Part shown: positions 51,159 through 63,745 of the stretch, in pieces
How the letters are laid out: the number at the start of each line of letters is the position of its first letter
Position numbering within the stretch: position 1 is the stretch's first letter
The notes under the pieces: generated by a model
What the model was told of the DNA's origin: nothing
What the model saw: only the letters and a program-made list of their open reading frames with translations
Database searches by the model: none
NCBI GenBank assembly: GCA_950295325.1
Contig: OX485807.1
Location: 16,643,001-16,707,000 of the forward strand
Source of the DNA: Polytrichum commune
Lineage: Eukaryota; Streptophyta; Polytrichopsida; Polytrichales; Polytrichaceae
Direction: 5' to 3'
DNA: 64,000 nt
Program-made: the position numbers and the translations under genes

Positions 51159-51880
51159 ACCTTGAAAACATAGGAAAAGACCCACTTAATGAAGTTGCAC
51201 TTAAGAATTCCAAAATTTTCAGGAGGGTTAAGGTTTGCTGGTGTTATTCAATTATTTTTCTTAATTGGACACCTATATGTGATTGGTGTGTGGTCAGGTT
51301 AGGATCAAACATTTTAATAACACATGTATCAACTAGATTGGACTATGCCTTCAAGTCTTATTAACTATTCCACACGCAATAGTGAACAAAATTGGGAGGA
51401 CTTAGGTATTTAGCTAAGAAGTCAACAAACATGCGCTTTTGATAACCATAACTAAATGAGGGAGTCCAATTTTTGTTGACGCTTCATTGTGTAAATCTAG
51501 TTGGTAGAAGTTGGAAAACATGAAAAAAGAACCAAAGAACACCCACATACCTTACCTACTAAATTAAACAATGGGAGTATTTGCAATGAAGGTGGGCTAC
51601 AACCAGGAATTTCCGTGTGAACAAGTTTGCCTGTTGGAATCTCGACGACGGAACATTCTCAACTGGCTCTCTTCACATTCTTCACTAACGCCAAAGATTT
51701 GATAAATAATTTTTATTGGCATCATTTTTTTTAAACACTCACATACTGGTTGACTTTGGCACCTGTTGGATGCATTCACATTCACATCTGGCACTGGTGG
51801 AATCAACAAGGGTATAATTCCGGAAGATGCATTGAAGTCTGAAATAGAGTCACTCAACCTTCATCATCATACATTGAGAT
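51159..51880. other. Intergenic DNA, no gene seen
   Basis: The stretch contains a partial copy of dispersed family 3 (about 51285-51425). The remainder shows no recognisable feature. Confidence 0.45.
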
Positions 51881-53105
51881 TTGAACATTCAGGGTTTTGT
51901 TGCTTTTTATAAGAATCCCATGGACTCTCTTTTGAACATTCAAGGGTTTGTTGATTTTTATGAGAATCCCAGGGATCTCTTTAACATGTCATCAAAACCA
52001 TTGCAGAAGTTGTTGATTCTGCTCAACAATATAGTAGAGCTCTTATTTGGCTGGCTTCGCTACGAGTGCTAATCCACTATGGTGTACGCATTCTTTCCTT
52101 GTACCCGCTTGTAGGCGATGGTCGAAGTCTGGGAAGTGCGGTAATTCCAACTTCACTCCCATTTCTGAGCCATTACAAAGGTAGTAATATCTAACCCTAG
52201 CAAACAACAAAAAACTGAACCGAAGGAATGCTATCCAACCTAATCCACTTGCATTTGACAGCAAGAGTTTTTCATGAGGAGGTTTTGTTTTCCTTGAGTT
52301 TTCATGAGTTCCTTGGATTCCAAGAATCTCTCCAAACGATGCAGCATTCATGTGGAGGAATTTGTTGGTTCAACATCCAATGTACGCCGCAAAAGACGAT
52401 TGGAATGTGAGGCTACATGAGATTCTTGAGGTGGTGTCGATCTTGGTCATGGTGGTGGTAACGATTTCAGCGAAGAGTGGTGCAATTATGGAGCTTCACG
52501 AAGTGCAAGCATTAGGATGTGTACGTTGGCACACAAACCATTTCACATCCATTTCCAAGCAATTGTGAAGGACATCCATTTCCAACCCTAGTGACAAACA
52601 ACAGGACCAGAGGAATGCTAGCCAACATGGTGCACCTTGCAATTGGTAACCAAAGTTATTTGTGTGAAGATACTATGTTCAAATGGCATGAGTTGTTTGC
52701 ATTCCAAGAATCTCCCTCAGAACGGTGCAGCATTTCGGTGGAGGAATCTCCTGGCTCCTACAACATTTGCTTCTGCACTCCTAGATGATATTCAACATCC
52801 AATGTCCACCTCAGAAAACAAATTGGAATCTCAGTCTACATAATATAATATGGATCTTGATTATGGTGGTAATGATTTAGCAACGAGTGATGCAATTATG
52901 GAGGTTCAGGAAGTGTATGGGTTACGTTGGCATTGTCAGACACTACCGATGTATGGTAACGGATACACGAAAAGTGATGCATTACGGAGGTTCACGAAGT
53001 GTATGGATTATGATGAGTACGTTGGCATTGTCAGACATTGGAGCTATATGGTTACGACATAGCGAATAGTAATGCAATTATAGAAAATCACGAAGTGCAT
53101 GGGTT
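51881..53105 (+). repeat. Decayed tandem repeats leading into the F-box gene
   Basis: Several blocks recur. 'gaacattcagggttttgttg' appears at 51887 and 51938. 'caacatccaatgtacgcc'-like sequence appears at about 52371 and 52795. 'gtgatgcaattatggag.ttca.gaagtg' appears near 52480, 52885 and 52980, with a last variant near 53070. 'gggttatgatgagtac.ttggcattg' appears at 53005 and 53101. The final unit supplies the F-box start codon and its first residues (STLALALS). Short frames inside the array carry no recognised domain. The array is probably decayed duplicates of the gene's own 5' region. Confidence 0.65.
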
Positions 53106-54368
53106 ATGATGAGTACATTGGCATTGGCATTGTCGAAGGATGAGCATTTGGAATTGGAAGTGGTTGCTACACCGAGCTTATCAGCACCTGAGGAACTGTG
53201 GAGCAAGCTTCCTGGGGAATTGTTAGCCCGAGTGTCTTTCTTATCAGTTCCAACGCTGTTTCGGTGTTGTGCTGTGTGCAAGAAATGGAACAACCTAATC
53301 TCATCACCTGCATTCTCGGATGTTTGCGCACAAGCCCCTATTCAAAAGTCGAATATCATCCTCCTTGGGTTCCCAGGACTGAGCTCCCTCTGGCTAGCCT
53401 ACATGTTCGACACCCAGATGAACAATTGGTACCTCCCAATCGACTTGAGATTTCTGCAACCATGTTGGGACTCCTCAACAATCACACATCGAAGAGTGTT
53501 AGCATCATCTGGCCCCGTGCTATGCATCTCCGCAATTCTCAATGAAGATACTGAAATCCTTGTCGTTTGTAACCCTATCACCAGAACATACAATAAGCTT
53601 CCTCTTATAGGAGTCTCTCCTCCTTTCGGATCCGTAGGGTTAGTCAACTTGACCTTCGATCAATCCCCCGAGAAAGCATACAAGATCTTCTACGTGGAGT
53701 TTTTGTTCATCCCCTGCAACATGATGTACCCACCCGATGACCGATTCTCCCACTTGTACATGTTCAATTCGGATGTTGCGTGTTGGCAAACCCTAACCCG
53801 CATCCCGAAGGGACTATACCATGAACAATCTGTGGACCGCTGCTCCATGGTCCAGTTTCGGAGTGTAACTTACATCTTGTGGTATGAGGATTCGCCATCC
53901 TCCCCTTACCTTGGAGATGGCAGCCATGTCCTGATGGCTTATGATCATCACAACAAGGTTTGGAATAAAGTTGCAATTGCCATATCCACCCTTAGCCTAA
54001 GGCGGGCAAGGTTGGTGGTGAGTGGAGCCATGAGATTACTCCTCATAGGAGCGTTGGAGGACAGTTACCATATTTGGGAGCTGGAGGTTGCATCCCATGA
54101 GTGCATTGAGATTGCGCACATGCCTGACTTCTACTTCCGGCGTATGCTGGATGACCCCTTTAATGCCCTCATTTGTGGTGTCAATGAGGATGTCTTCCTC
54201 ATGTCCGCCAAAGGTAAGCCAGTGCTTTTCGATATTACCACTCGTTCGTGGCAGCGCCTGCCTGCCCTTGGAGGCAACTCTCTCCACAACACATTGCCAC
54301 AGTTCATCCGGTGCAATCTGTTTGAGCATTTCGTCAACTTCTGCATCGATACCCCCATTTCCTACTGA
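53106..54368 (+). CDS. F-box protein, single exon, 420 aa
   Basis: From the ATG at 53106 the frame runs uninterrupted for 420 codons. An F-box is visible at about residues 31-75: LWSKLPGELLARVSFLS, then FRCCAVCKKWNNLISSPAF. The F-box binds Skp1 in SCF ubiquitin ligases. The C-terminal 330 residues look like a beta-propeller or F-box-associated domain, with ILVVCNPITRTYNKLPLIG, VLMAYDHHNKVWNKV and VLFDITTRSWQRLPALGG as repeating strands. The target protein is unknown. It belongs to the large plant families of intronless F-box/kelch-like genes. A second in-frame ATG follows directly (residue 2). The start lies inside a tandem repeat and the 3' end has been tandemly duplicated, so the locus appears to evolve quickly. 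Confidence 0.88.
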   Translation: MMSTLALALSKDEHLELEVVATPSLSAPEELWSKLPGELLARVSFLSVPTLFRCCAVCKKWNNLISSPAFSDVCAQAPIQKSNIILLGFPGLSSLWLAYMFDTQMNNWYLPIDLRFLQPCWDSSTITHRRVLASSGPVLCISAILNEDTEILVVCNPITRTYNKLPLIGVSPPFGSVGLVNLTFDQSPEKAYKIFYVEFLFIPCNMMYPPDDRFSHLYMFNSDVACWQTLTRIPKGLYHEQSVDRCSMVQFRSVTYILWYEDSPSSPYLGDGSHVLMAYDHHNKVWNKVAIAISTLSLRRARLVVSGAMRLLLIGALEDSYHIWELEVASHECIEIAHMPDFYFRRMLDDPFNALICGVNEDVFLMSAKGKPVLFDITTRSWQRLPALGGNSLHNTLPQFIRCNLFEHFVNFCIDTPISY

Positions 54369-55085
54369 TGATGATAATAATTTGCACTCACTTCCTATCA
54401 TTGATCGCGCTTTTGTCCAGACTATGGATTTCGAGAGGATGTTTTAAGTTAGGATTTCCACAAGGAAGGTTAAAACAAACATATCTTTCCTCTACTTACT
54501 TTATCCATGGCATGGTTTATCATGCTCCCATCCCCTACTAGTAATTTGCATTGAGTTCCTGAGTTCCTATCGATCAAGCTTTTCTTCAGACTACGTACTT
54601 GGAAAGGATGGATCAAGTTAAGGTTTTCATGTGGAAGGTTAAGAAAAATATATCTTTCCCTTTACCTACTTTATATTCCTGGCTCAATTCCTCTAGTGCA
54701 AATCTGTTTTGAGCATTTCGTCAACTTTTGCATCAATGCCCTAATCATCTCCTACTGATGATCATTTGCAGTCACTTCCTATCCATCAAGCTATTTGTTC
54801 ATGATATGGATTTGGAAAGCATGAATCAAGTTAGGGTTTCCACATTGAAGGTTAAAACAAATATATCTATCCCTCCACCTACTTCATCTTTAGCGCAATT
54901 CTTCCAGTACAATCAACCTTTTCTGAGCATTTCGTCAACTTCTGCATCGATGCCCCCATCATCATCTCCTTCTGATGATAATTTGCACTCACTTCCTATC
55001 CATCAGGCTTTTGTCAGACTAGTATATGGAAAGCATCAAGCCAGGATCAAATTAGTAGAAGTTTCCACAAGGGAAGGTTAAAACC
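54330..55085 (+). repeat. Four tandem units derived from the 3' end of the F-box gene
   Basis: The first unit is the gene's own end (54330-54480: 'gagcatttcgtcaacttctgcatcgat...'). Degenerate copies follow at about 54525-54670, 54710-54905 and 54930-55085. Each has 'catttcgtcaactt.tgcatc', 'ttgca.tcacttcctatc.atc' and 'ggttaaaacaaa.atatctttcc' blocks or parts of them. Period is about 190-210 bp. Only the first unit is in frame with the gene. Confidence 0.85.
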
Positions 55086-56930
55086 GTGTTAAACTTAAGT
55101 ACTTGCTTGTTCAAAATATAGCCACGTTGCGGGTAAGGTTATACTTGAGTGCAGTGATTTCGGCCCTGGCAGCAAGCAAGAATCAGGAATGAGGAATCAA
55201 ATTTTAATTTCTTGCGATGATGATCATTTGGAGTTTTTTCTTCCTTGTACAGTGGCTGCTAAAAGAAAACTTGGCCCAGGTCAGATCACCCTGGCTTTGG
55301 GGGAATGCACTCCCATGCTCACCATATGGCATATAGTTGCCCTTATGCCATTCGTGACAGCTCGTAGAATCTGCCATGTTGAAGGGAGCTATGGCTTGCT
55401 GGAGGAAAAAGGCGGAGCTGCTGAAACCACATCGAGATCCATGCCTCCAACAAACTATTGCATGCAGATCGCAGGGTGGATTAGCAATAACACTACCATT
55501 AGCGTTGGAAGGCGATATAGACGAAACAAAACACTGAAGAAATCAGCTGTAGACCAGACCTAGATTTGGTTACAACCAAACTTGGTTGGAAGAGATCAGG
55601 GGACAACGTGGATTGCAGGAGCAGATCTATGAGGTGCTGAAACGAGTCAACAGGAAGAGGTGCAGCGAATATGTGGATCGCACTCGATATGGAGGTGGAA
55701 ACCGGTTTGATCCACTGCTTGAAGAGAAGGGTGGCTGGATCTCAGGGGAGGCCATGCGACACAACATAGAATGGCAGATGCGGTGATTGGAATGTTGGCC
55801 GAGGCTAGCGAACAAGTTGTTGAGAAACCTTCAATCCCTTTCGTGCTCAAAATGGCGAGATCCGCCCAACCAACGTTGAAAGGAACTTCAGTGACTTCTT
55901 GGTTAGGAAGGATGTTATTCCTTTTAAAGTTGAAAAGTTGGAGATTATGATAACCTACCCTTTAGATGTACGTCATGCTTAAGCTGGAAGCACAGAGTGC
56001 AGGGTGCAAAAACAACAACCTAAAGGATTCAAGAGGCCATCATACACAAACCATCATTCGGGCAAAGCAAAGGCAAGGGCATGTCAATAAATCATGAGGG
56101 CTTCCAGCAAATACAGCACATGGAGGAACATATTCAATCATCAGGTGGAAGAAACCATGGAAGATATATCTGAGAATCAAATGGAAGCCAAATTTACAGC
56201 TCTACAAGCCCTTATAAATAGAATGAAAGATCCAAATGGCCCTGAACAGATATACAGGGTTGCAGCTCCAGCTGCAGCACGGAAAGGAGCACGATCGAGT
56301 AGCAGAGAACAAGAATAGTCAAGAGGCGAGAACAATGAGGGAAGGAAATTAAGTTGCACCATAGGACCTTCAGTTCCCGACTAGGCCACAAAGAGCATCA
56401 GAGAAGCACATGGTGATCACAGCAAGGAATCTCAAACCAACAATGTTGGAGTGGGTACCATGATGACGAGAAGAAGGATTATAGAACATAAGGCACCAAC
56501 AAGCGATGAGAAGGAGTCAAGACAAGAAAAAGAAACAACAAAGTAAACTCCAGAGGGGGAGACTTAGGTGGCAACAACTGCAGAGGAGGATATGCAGTGG
56601 TCACCAAAACACCTAGCCGACATAAACGTTCGATCACCACGCTCCTCGATGAGGAAGACACGTTGGACATGGAAATGGACGGATTGGAGGAAGGTGTGGA
56701 CAAATTAGGGGCTTGAGAAGAAAGAAAGTTTGTTGACATTAGCTTTAATTTGTAGACACATGGGGAGAATTTGAAGAATGAACCTCTGAAGTTGCGAAGG
56801 ATAATCCTGAGGAAGATGGGGAGAATATTTAGAGGGAGATGGAAGAAGAAGAAGAAAACACTAGGGCTAGATTTGAAGTGACCACTGCGAGTTTGCATGA
56901 AGACATCTATAACGTAGACAAGCAAGGGGA
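55086..56930. other. Unrecognised frames, possibly transposon debris
   Basis: Open frames at 55189-55563 (124 codons) and 55586-55786 carry a shared LLEEKGG motif but no recognised domain. Frames near 56094-56318 are equally anonymous. Given the L1-type remnant just downstream, these may be remains of its first ORF or another retroelement, but this is not shown by the sequence. Confidence 0.25.
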
Positions 56931-57927
56931 GCTAATGAACTTAAGAAGGTCTTAGACGATATTGAGACTAGAAAGGCTAGAGGCGCAACAATGAGGTCAA
57001 TGGTTAAGTGGAAAAGAATAGGAGACAAATGTATTGTGGAATTCGTTAAGGGAATTCAACAAAAGAATTTAGCTACCATCATCTTTGTGCTTAGCGATTT
57101 TTTGAAAGGAGATTTCTAAGAGAAATGACTTCAGTAGAATTTCATTTTTTTCAAAGTCTACACAAGCATCAAGACATTTCAGAGGAAGCCCTCCATGAAG
57201 TCTTTGAGGGCTTCCCAATCTCCGTTACCGAAGTAATAAATGACTCATTATCAAAAGAAATCACATAACGGGAGTTTTTTTTACTACAGTAGATTCTATG
57301 ACTAAAGGAAGGGCTCCAAGCCATAATGGGTTTCCTATCAAAAACTTCCAACAACTTTGGCCAACGTTTGGAAATGACTTCTTCCTAGCAATGAGTAGGT
57401 TTTTATAGAGATAGAGAGATGGACTCAACATTTGTTACTAGGTGCTTGGCCGATTTTACTCCCTCCGCCATGCATCAACACCACCTCTCCTTGCTTATTA
57501 TGAAAATGCTACAAGATTGGCACCTACTCTAGATGCCTCAGCGAGTGGGAGAAACCTACAGGGATAGGAAGAGAATATATGACAGTTTTAATTGGAAGCA
57601 ACCCCTATTTGGGGAAGAATTCCTAAGAAGTTTATCAAGAAACTCAAAATTTGGCACCTCCTTTGTGGCATTACCCTTTGGATGGTCTGAATTGAAAGGA
57701 ATGATAGGGTGTTCCACCATGAACAATGGCATGAGTCCAAAATGAAACACCTTATTTGGGACAACCTCGTGATGTATGCCAGGGTGGCTTGGGCTAGGGT
57801 TGGTAAACTTGTTGAGATTAGCGCCTACTTGGCCGCAACCCGCCTCACAGGCTTCAATGAAACTTGGGGATCTAGGATTGTCCTTTGTATACGGGATAGA
57901 ATAAAAATCGTGTGGAACTGGAAATGA
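56931..57927 (+). mobile_element. L1-type LINE remnant
   Basis: Broken plus-strand frames match parts of plant LINE ORF2 in the right order. MVKWKRIGDKCIVEFVKGIQ near 56995 is the linker before reverse transcriptase. ISEEALHEVFEGFPIS near 57177 comes next. A degenerate 'GRAPSHNGFPIKNFQQLWP' near 57309 corresponds to the RT region K-APG-DG. VWIERNDRVFHHEQW near 57685 and WDNLVMYARVAWARV near 57760 are the zinc-binding C terminus. The RT catalytic core is missing, so large internal deletions have occurred. It is different from the RNase H-bearing LINE at the window's left end. Confidence 0.7.
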
Positions 57928-58747
57928 CAACGTATATAGGTAGTTTGTCACTTAGGTTCACTTGGTGGCTTGGGGGATGTCCTTGGTCGGTGGGGTGGGG
58001 GTGATCCTCGGTTGGGTGGCTTGGTGGGTTGTCCTTGGTGGGATTCTTGCTACATGGTTCTTGGTTAACTTTTTATGTGGCGGTGTGACGCGTCCGAGGA
58101 CCTCTACCTGCCCTTGAAGTGGACGCGTCACCCTGGTTTTTAATGCATTTGGCGTTGGCTTTTTGGCTTGTCTCAAAAACAAAAAAAAAAACAAAAACAA
58201 AACAAAACAAAACAAAAACAAGACAAAATGAAACAAAATAACAAAATAAAAACAAAGACGAAGGAGGAGAAGACTTGGCCCATCCTCCTATCACCATGGC
58301 CGGATATCTGTATCTCCATGACTGATCCATGAGCTTCCAATCTTGACACAAATCTAGTAAGACATGCATGCCCATGCACAATCTGTCAATGCTTGCTCCC
58401 ACATCGTCAAATTCGACTCGGGGGGAGTCATGCAATGATTCTCCTTCTTTTTTAATAGACTTACCGTCTACACACACTCAGCCCTTGATATGTACAGTGT
58501 CGGGAGAGATTTTGGGACATACACTACACTGCTTTTGCCTAAATAGTGTGGGTTACCATTGGAGTTGCACATTACTATTGAGAGTAACATTCTATTGAAA
58601 GTATCTTTTTTACCCAAATAACATAACTAGTTACTATGCACACCAAAGAACATGATATAACTTAGTTGGTAAAAAATGATACAAGTCGGTAGAAAGTTAG
58701 AGCAACACGTTGCTCTGTATGGTAACCTACACTTATTAGACAAAATA
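57928..58747. other. Intergenic DNA with an A-rich simple repeat
   Basis: An A-rich CAAAA repeat runs from 58176 to 58256. It lies some 250 bp beyond the L1-type remnant and is probably not its poly(A) tail. No gene is supported. Confidence 0.5.
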
Positions 58748-58879
58748 GTGTAGTAGAAATATGGTAGTTTCACGACACGATAATTTGACATGAAGAGACC
58801 ATAATGACATAGGCTCGTGTTATTCTGGTGACTTCGTGTCAAATTGTTGTGTCATGAAACTATCGCATTTCTAGTAGTG
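58748..58879. mobile_element. Miniature CACTA-type element
   Basis: The ends are inverted repeats of about 45 bp: gtgtagtagaaatatggtag on the left, and cactactagaaatgcgatag reading in from the right on the other strand. The right end is a classic CACTA(En/Spm) terminus; the left end has decayed at two positions. The element is flanked by ATA on both sides, matching the 3 bp target duplication of the superfamily. At 132 bp it has no coding capacity. Confidence 0.8.
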
Positions 58880-59277
58880 ATAATCGGTCAAGATCCTAGA
58901 GCTTCCAAGTCCAACCGATAACATCATGTGGACTTTTGGTTGTTCTTTATTAATTTGAGATATATTCTATCGATTCCTCTAAAATGATCGGTAGATTTCT
59001 TGAATTCTTGAATTTCAACCGGTTTTTCTTGAACTCAATCGGTCCATTTGTAACAAGCGGTTAGTTCTCCCCACTCATTGGATATGTATGTGCAATAACG
59101 TTGCCACACACTAATGTATAGACATTCCACACTATTATGAATATCTACTACCACAATACCAAAGTACATTAATTGATTTTTTAAATTGTGGTTGCTATTT
59201 GGATAGGTCAACAAAAGCTATAAGTTTGTGTTGTTTGGTTTTCACCCAAGCTAATTTGCATGGGTAAAGACACAAAT
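58880..59277. other. Intergenic DNA with a dispersed repeat
   Basis: 59090-59275 resembles 5450-5620 in this window. No gene is seen. Confidence 0.45.
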
Positions 59278-59516
59278 GAACCTTATGGCGGGACACCAGT
59301 GTCCCAAATAAATAAAAGCCTCCTTAATGATTAGTTTTGTGGTTGTAAGTGATAAAAAATAAATAAAGACCACCTTCGAACATCAGAGCGTGTACATGAC
59401 ATCGAGATAATCTCAATGCCGCTTTGATCGCCTTCAATTGGCCATTTATGACATTGACACAGACTCTAGGGTTTAACCAATGCATTATGGGACATCGGTG
59501 TCCCGCCATAAGGTTC
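59278..59516. mobile_element. MITE-like element with 28 bp terminal inverted repeats
   Basis: The left end gaaccttatggcgggacacc (continuing agtgtccc) and the right end, read on the opposite strand, gaaccttatggcgggacacc (continuing gatgtccc) are identical over the first 20 bases, with 2 mismatches in 28. Length is 239 bp. The terminal sequence is not familiar to me and no target-site duplication is evident. Such well-preserved ends suggest fairly recent insertion. Confidence 0.8.
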
Positions 59517-62500
59517 AAAGTTAGACATGAGTCGGATAAAGCACCCTCTACCTTAGGGTAAGGGTCTACCTCTCGCGGATTCCCCGTTGAAAGCACACGT
59601 GGATGCAAGGGTGGAGCCCAAGTGTCTAGTGCACTTACAACAAGGAATCCACGAGAGGCTAGCCCTACTCGGTGTGAAGAATGGGAAGGAGAATCCCATG
59701 GCCATGTTGACAAATGGATTATGCTCCAGAGTACTCACATTGGGACATTACGCTACCAAGGCCCATTCAAACTACAAAGAAATATTAGCACTAGTTTAGA
59801 GGTGTTCTCTTCTTTCTAAGCTTTTCTATCCCTTCAAGTATGCAATGTATAAGGGGAAGAGTTTCAACTCCTCTAAAAGGGAATCAATCATCAATATCTC
59901 ACAATCTTGACCAAATAAAGACTCAGCTTCAACTCTTTCTATATAAGGTATATGTGTATGGTAAAACTTGTCTTAGACTGGGCACCTATATTTGAGTGAT
60001 ATGTGGATCGGTGTGACTCCATGAATGGACAAAAAAAAGACAAACATTCAAAATAAATTGGACTTCATGCTCAATAACATGTTAGCCATTATGAGTGCAT
60101 TAGTCAACGAAATTGGGGGAACTCATATGACCACCAATTAATGAGCACAAGAATCATCACTTTGATAATGGATAAGGCACTCATATGAGTTCCAAGAATT
60201 ATGAGTCCAAAGTAGCTATGGCTTCGAATTGGATTTGCTATGCAAACATTCCCTACTAATTACGTGTTGGGTATCCTAGGAGAAGTGGTTTAGTCAAAAT
60301 AAACTAAAATTTAAGACCTAACTATCTTAGATCCTTGTGTATGTAAGGTATTAGTTTTGATCATGGGACTCACAACTCAAAGTGTCCATTAGAGTGAATG
60401 TGTAGAAGGGCTATTCTATTAAATGCTTATTAAAGCTTCTTGTATTGAAGCATGATTTGGAAACATGGGTGAAACACCTTGGACCTCCTCTTTTAATTCA
60501 TTAACCTTTGAGAGACTTTGAGGATCTATTGACATGTGGGACCTGTCATCCCGTACATTTGGCTCAGCCTATACATTGTTGGTTTGGCTGACCAATTATA
60601 GTATAAGAAGCTAGAAAGTTGGTTTTTGATAACATGGTCCCACTCCATTAATATGTTAACTTAAGCCTTGATAAAACTTGGGTCACTTTACGCACAAACT
60701 ACCAAAGCTCGCCTTCTAGCCAACTCATGTGGACTTTGACTCAAAGAGTTTTTGGATAAGGTAAACATGCCTATTCCAATCACTTATCTTAATCCATCAC
60801 TTACATTTGAGTGGTCATATCATTATTCAACTTTGTTAGCCCATGCGGTGGGCCCAACTATCTAGGTAGGAGTATTCCTAGACTTATCCCAACTAGCTAC
60901 AGTTTTAGCTTGAATGTGGGTAATGGCCCTAGTGCACGGACTAGTAATTATGGCCAAGGAACCACATGTATTTAAAGTGACCAATGATAGTGATTATGGT
61001 TGGGGCCCATCCCTTGCATGTGGGAATCTCGGCGCCTATTTTCATGGTTTGGATGTGCTAGCGCCGTTGGGGGCAGGGGGTTACCATGGCACAAAGTCCC
61101 TTGCTGAATTTATGGTGTGGGCTTAGGAATGGAGTTATCTTGCTTGGAGCCCACCTAACAATAGGGGAAGGCTCAACCTCATCTAACTTCTTTACCCAAG
61201 CCTTACTTACTAAAGTAGTAAGGTAAGGCACATGTGATAGCGAGTTACCATTTGGCTTGGTATTTCTCATTATTCAAATCCCACCCACGTTCCCTAGTAG
61301 CTACGGTTGTATATCTCATCCCTCATAGAGAAACGCCACCCAGCCCTATCCAACATTGCAATGGGCCAACACTTCCAAAGACTACATGTGTGTGTGTGTG
61401 GGGGGGGGGGGGAGGGGCGGAACAATCCCCCCTTGTTGAATAATGTTATGTTGTGTGCTTAGGTGTGGATGTAAGAAAATATCCAAAAAGACATGTGTTG
61501 AAAAAAGATTGGACTGCATGCTCAAATTTTCTTTTATATTATAGGTAAGCCAATGGTCAACATAATTAGGTGGGTCATTTTATTGACTCCCAAAGTTTTG
61601 ACTTTATAAAGTCATAACAACAATACATGAAATCTAATATATTTCTATAGATTGTTGCAAAAATCTCCAATCACATTTTTGGATAACCTTAACTCTAAAA
61701 TCCAAGTTGATAATCATGGCAAACAACAAAAAGTAAGCATTTAATATACATTCACCTCAATTAAGTCAAAAGAGTTTAACGTTTTTTTTGGGGGGGGATC
61801 ACTCATTTGGATTAAGCCCATGAAGTTCTTTGTAAAGTGATAAAAAGGGAAGGTCGAAAGTATGACTTTATGGGGAATATTTTTTGAAATTCATTATTAA
61901 GTTATAAATAAAACCCTTAAGGAAGAGTTGATTGTGGGTCAAGGAGAGAAGCACAAGAGTTCACATCCATATGTTTACAGGGAGAGGGTCTTGCAAGATT
62001 GATAGTCGATAGAGTTATGTGTAAAGTAAAGTAGATGAAACCGTGAGTTTAGTCCCAAACCATGAGTCCATGAGAATTAATACAAAGTCATCGAAGTTTT
62101 CTTAATGCTTAGATTACCATACACAAAGAGTGTTGTTGGGTTATCAATAAACGGCATTCTAGTTTGCCCTACTAGGATGGGTTGGAATGGCTTTCAAGGT
62201 TGCGATAGATTTTCCAAGAAAGATAACATCAGTCACACATAAATTGTGCTCTATGACATGTTTGTTGATAGTGTTTGTATTTCTATTTACATTAGACATG
62301 CAATCACATTTCTAAGTCATCATTATGGACTTCCCTTAAATCTTGATGTTGGTGGTCTCAAAAATCTTACAAATTTTAGTTGAGTTTGTAGGGAATGTGG
62401 AGGTGGTTCCACATGCACATGTTCATTCTTTTGTTTGAAAACAAACTACATCTTCTTGAGAGGTTTATTGCCTCTTTAGTGCTTAGTGGGATAAGATAAG

Positions 62501-63745
62501 ATAAGGCTATGTAGAAGGTTTCCAATAGTTAATAAATTGGTATTGGTGAAAGAAACATGCACATTCATAGGAGATTTACAAAAACGAAATAGTGACATAG
62601 GATAAGTTGTCAACAACATGTGATAATTGTCCAATTATGCTCGTAGTGATCGTAACATACAAACTTGTACCAACCCAATTCTAGCCAATTTGAGCCCATT
62701 TTTTTCTAAGCCATTGGAGTGCTCATAAGAACTTAACTACGTTTAGGGTACCTAATTGAGCCAATACAATCCTTTTGGACTTATTGGTGAGACGAGAAGG
62801 ATTCAATAGAACAAGGCAAGAATTATGAATAAGAGAATATCATAGAAGCATGAACAAACACATAGGGGATGGGAGGAGATAAAGTCATGCTAACTAGGAC
62901 ACCATTCATGTAGTTTTGAGTGTGTGTGACCTTCCATCAACATTTCAATCACTACAAGCATGTAAAACCTAGACAACTTGCCTTGCGTTGGTAAAACAAT
63001 TTGCAAATATCTACTACAATAACAAAACACAAGACGAGTTGTGTAAGCCTTGGCATATGCTTGTAGTGAATTCCCAAAAGAAAACCAAGCACCTACTCAA
63101 ATTTTGTAGTCGCATTTTGCATGGAGCCTAGACCTAAGAAAAGTGGCATGGAAGACACGGAATTTGGCATTGATTCAAGCGTTTGACTTCGGTACTCTTC
63201 CGTGTGCATGATTCAAAGCCCTTTAGTTCAAAGACTCTACACACCGGTATAATTTCCTCGTCAATCAATCAGTGTGTATATATACATATGTATATTTATT
63301 GATTTATTTTTATATTTTATTCTTTTGATAGAAAATTCTAAATTTTTTTATTTATTTTTACCTCACATATATGATGTATCGATGAATTCCGGTTGGTCAA
63401 TGTTCAATGCATTGGGATGGCCGACAACTTACACGAGAAAGGTGGTAGGCTCCATAACTTACTCTTTGGCTTGTAGCCTTGTTGCATGCGAATTGGATGC
63501 GAGGAGTTATTGGCATGTCTGTCACAATAGGCAGCTCCACATAGAATAAGAAAGAAAGCCACATAAATTGCCATTGCACATCACTACGAGTCTCTTGAGC
63601 GTTATATATATTCTACAACTACCGATTCACAATCTTGTCCCCTACTCATCCTCCAACATCATTGAGCCTGGGTTCTTTTAAAAAAAATTAAAATTAAAAT
63701 TAAAAAGTAGTATGTACATATAGTGAGAGACGGATTTCTCGCATG
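59517..63745. other. Intergenic repeat-rich DNA, no gene seen
   Basis: No gene is supported across 4.2 kb. Dispersed family 3 appears at 59985-60300 and, in part, at 61445-61575. A TG/G-run (about 61387-61411) and an AT-rich tract (63270-63360) are simple sequence. Short frames, including one at 60914-61126, show no recognised motif. Confidence 0.5.

Noticed and set aside
56479..56925. Minus-strand frame of 148 codons
   Set aside because: It is antisense to likely LINE debris and its composition (Phe/Ser/Pro-rich) comes from a GAAGAAG-rich plus strand.
58073..58477. Minus-strand frame with a long Phe/Leu-rich segment resembling membrane helices
   Set aside because: The hydrophobic run is just the translation of the CAAAA simple repeat.
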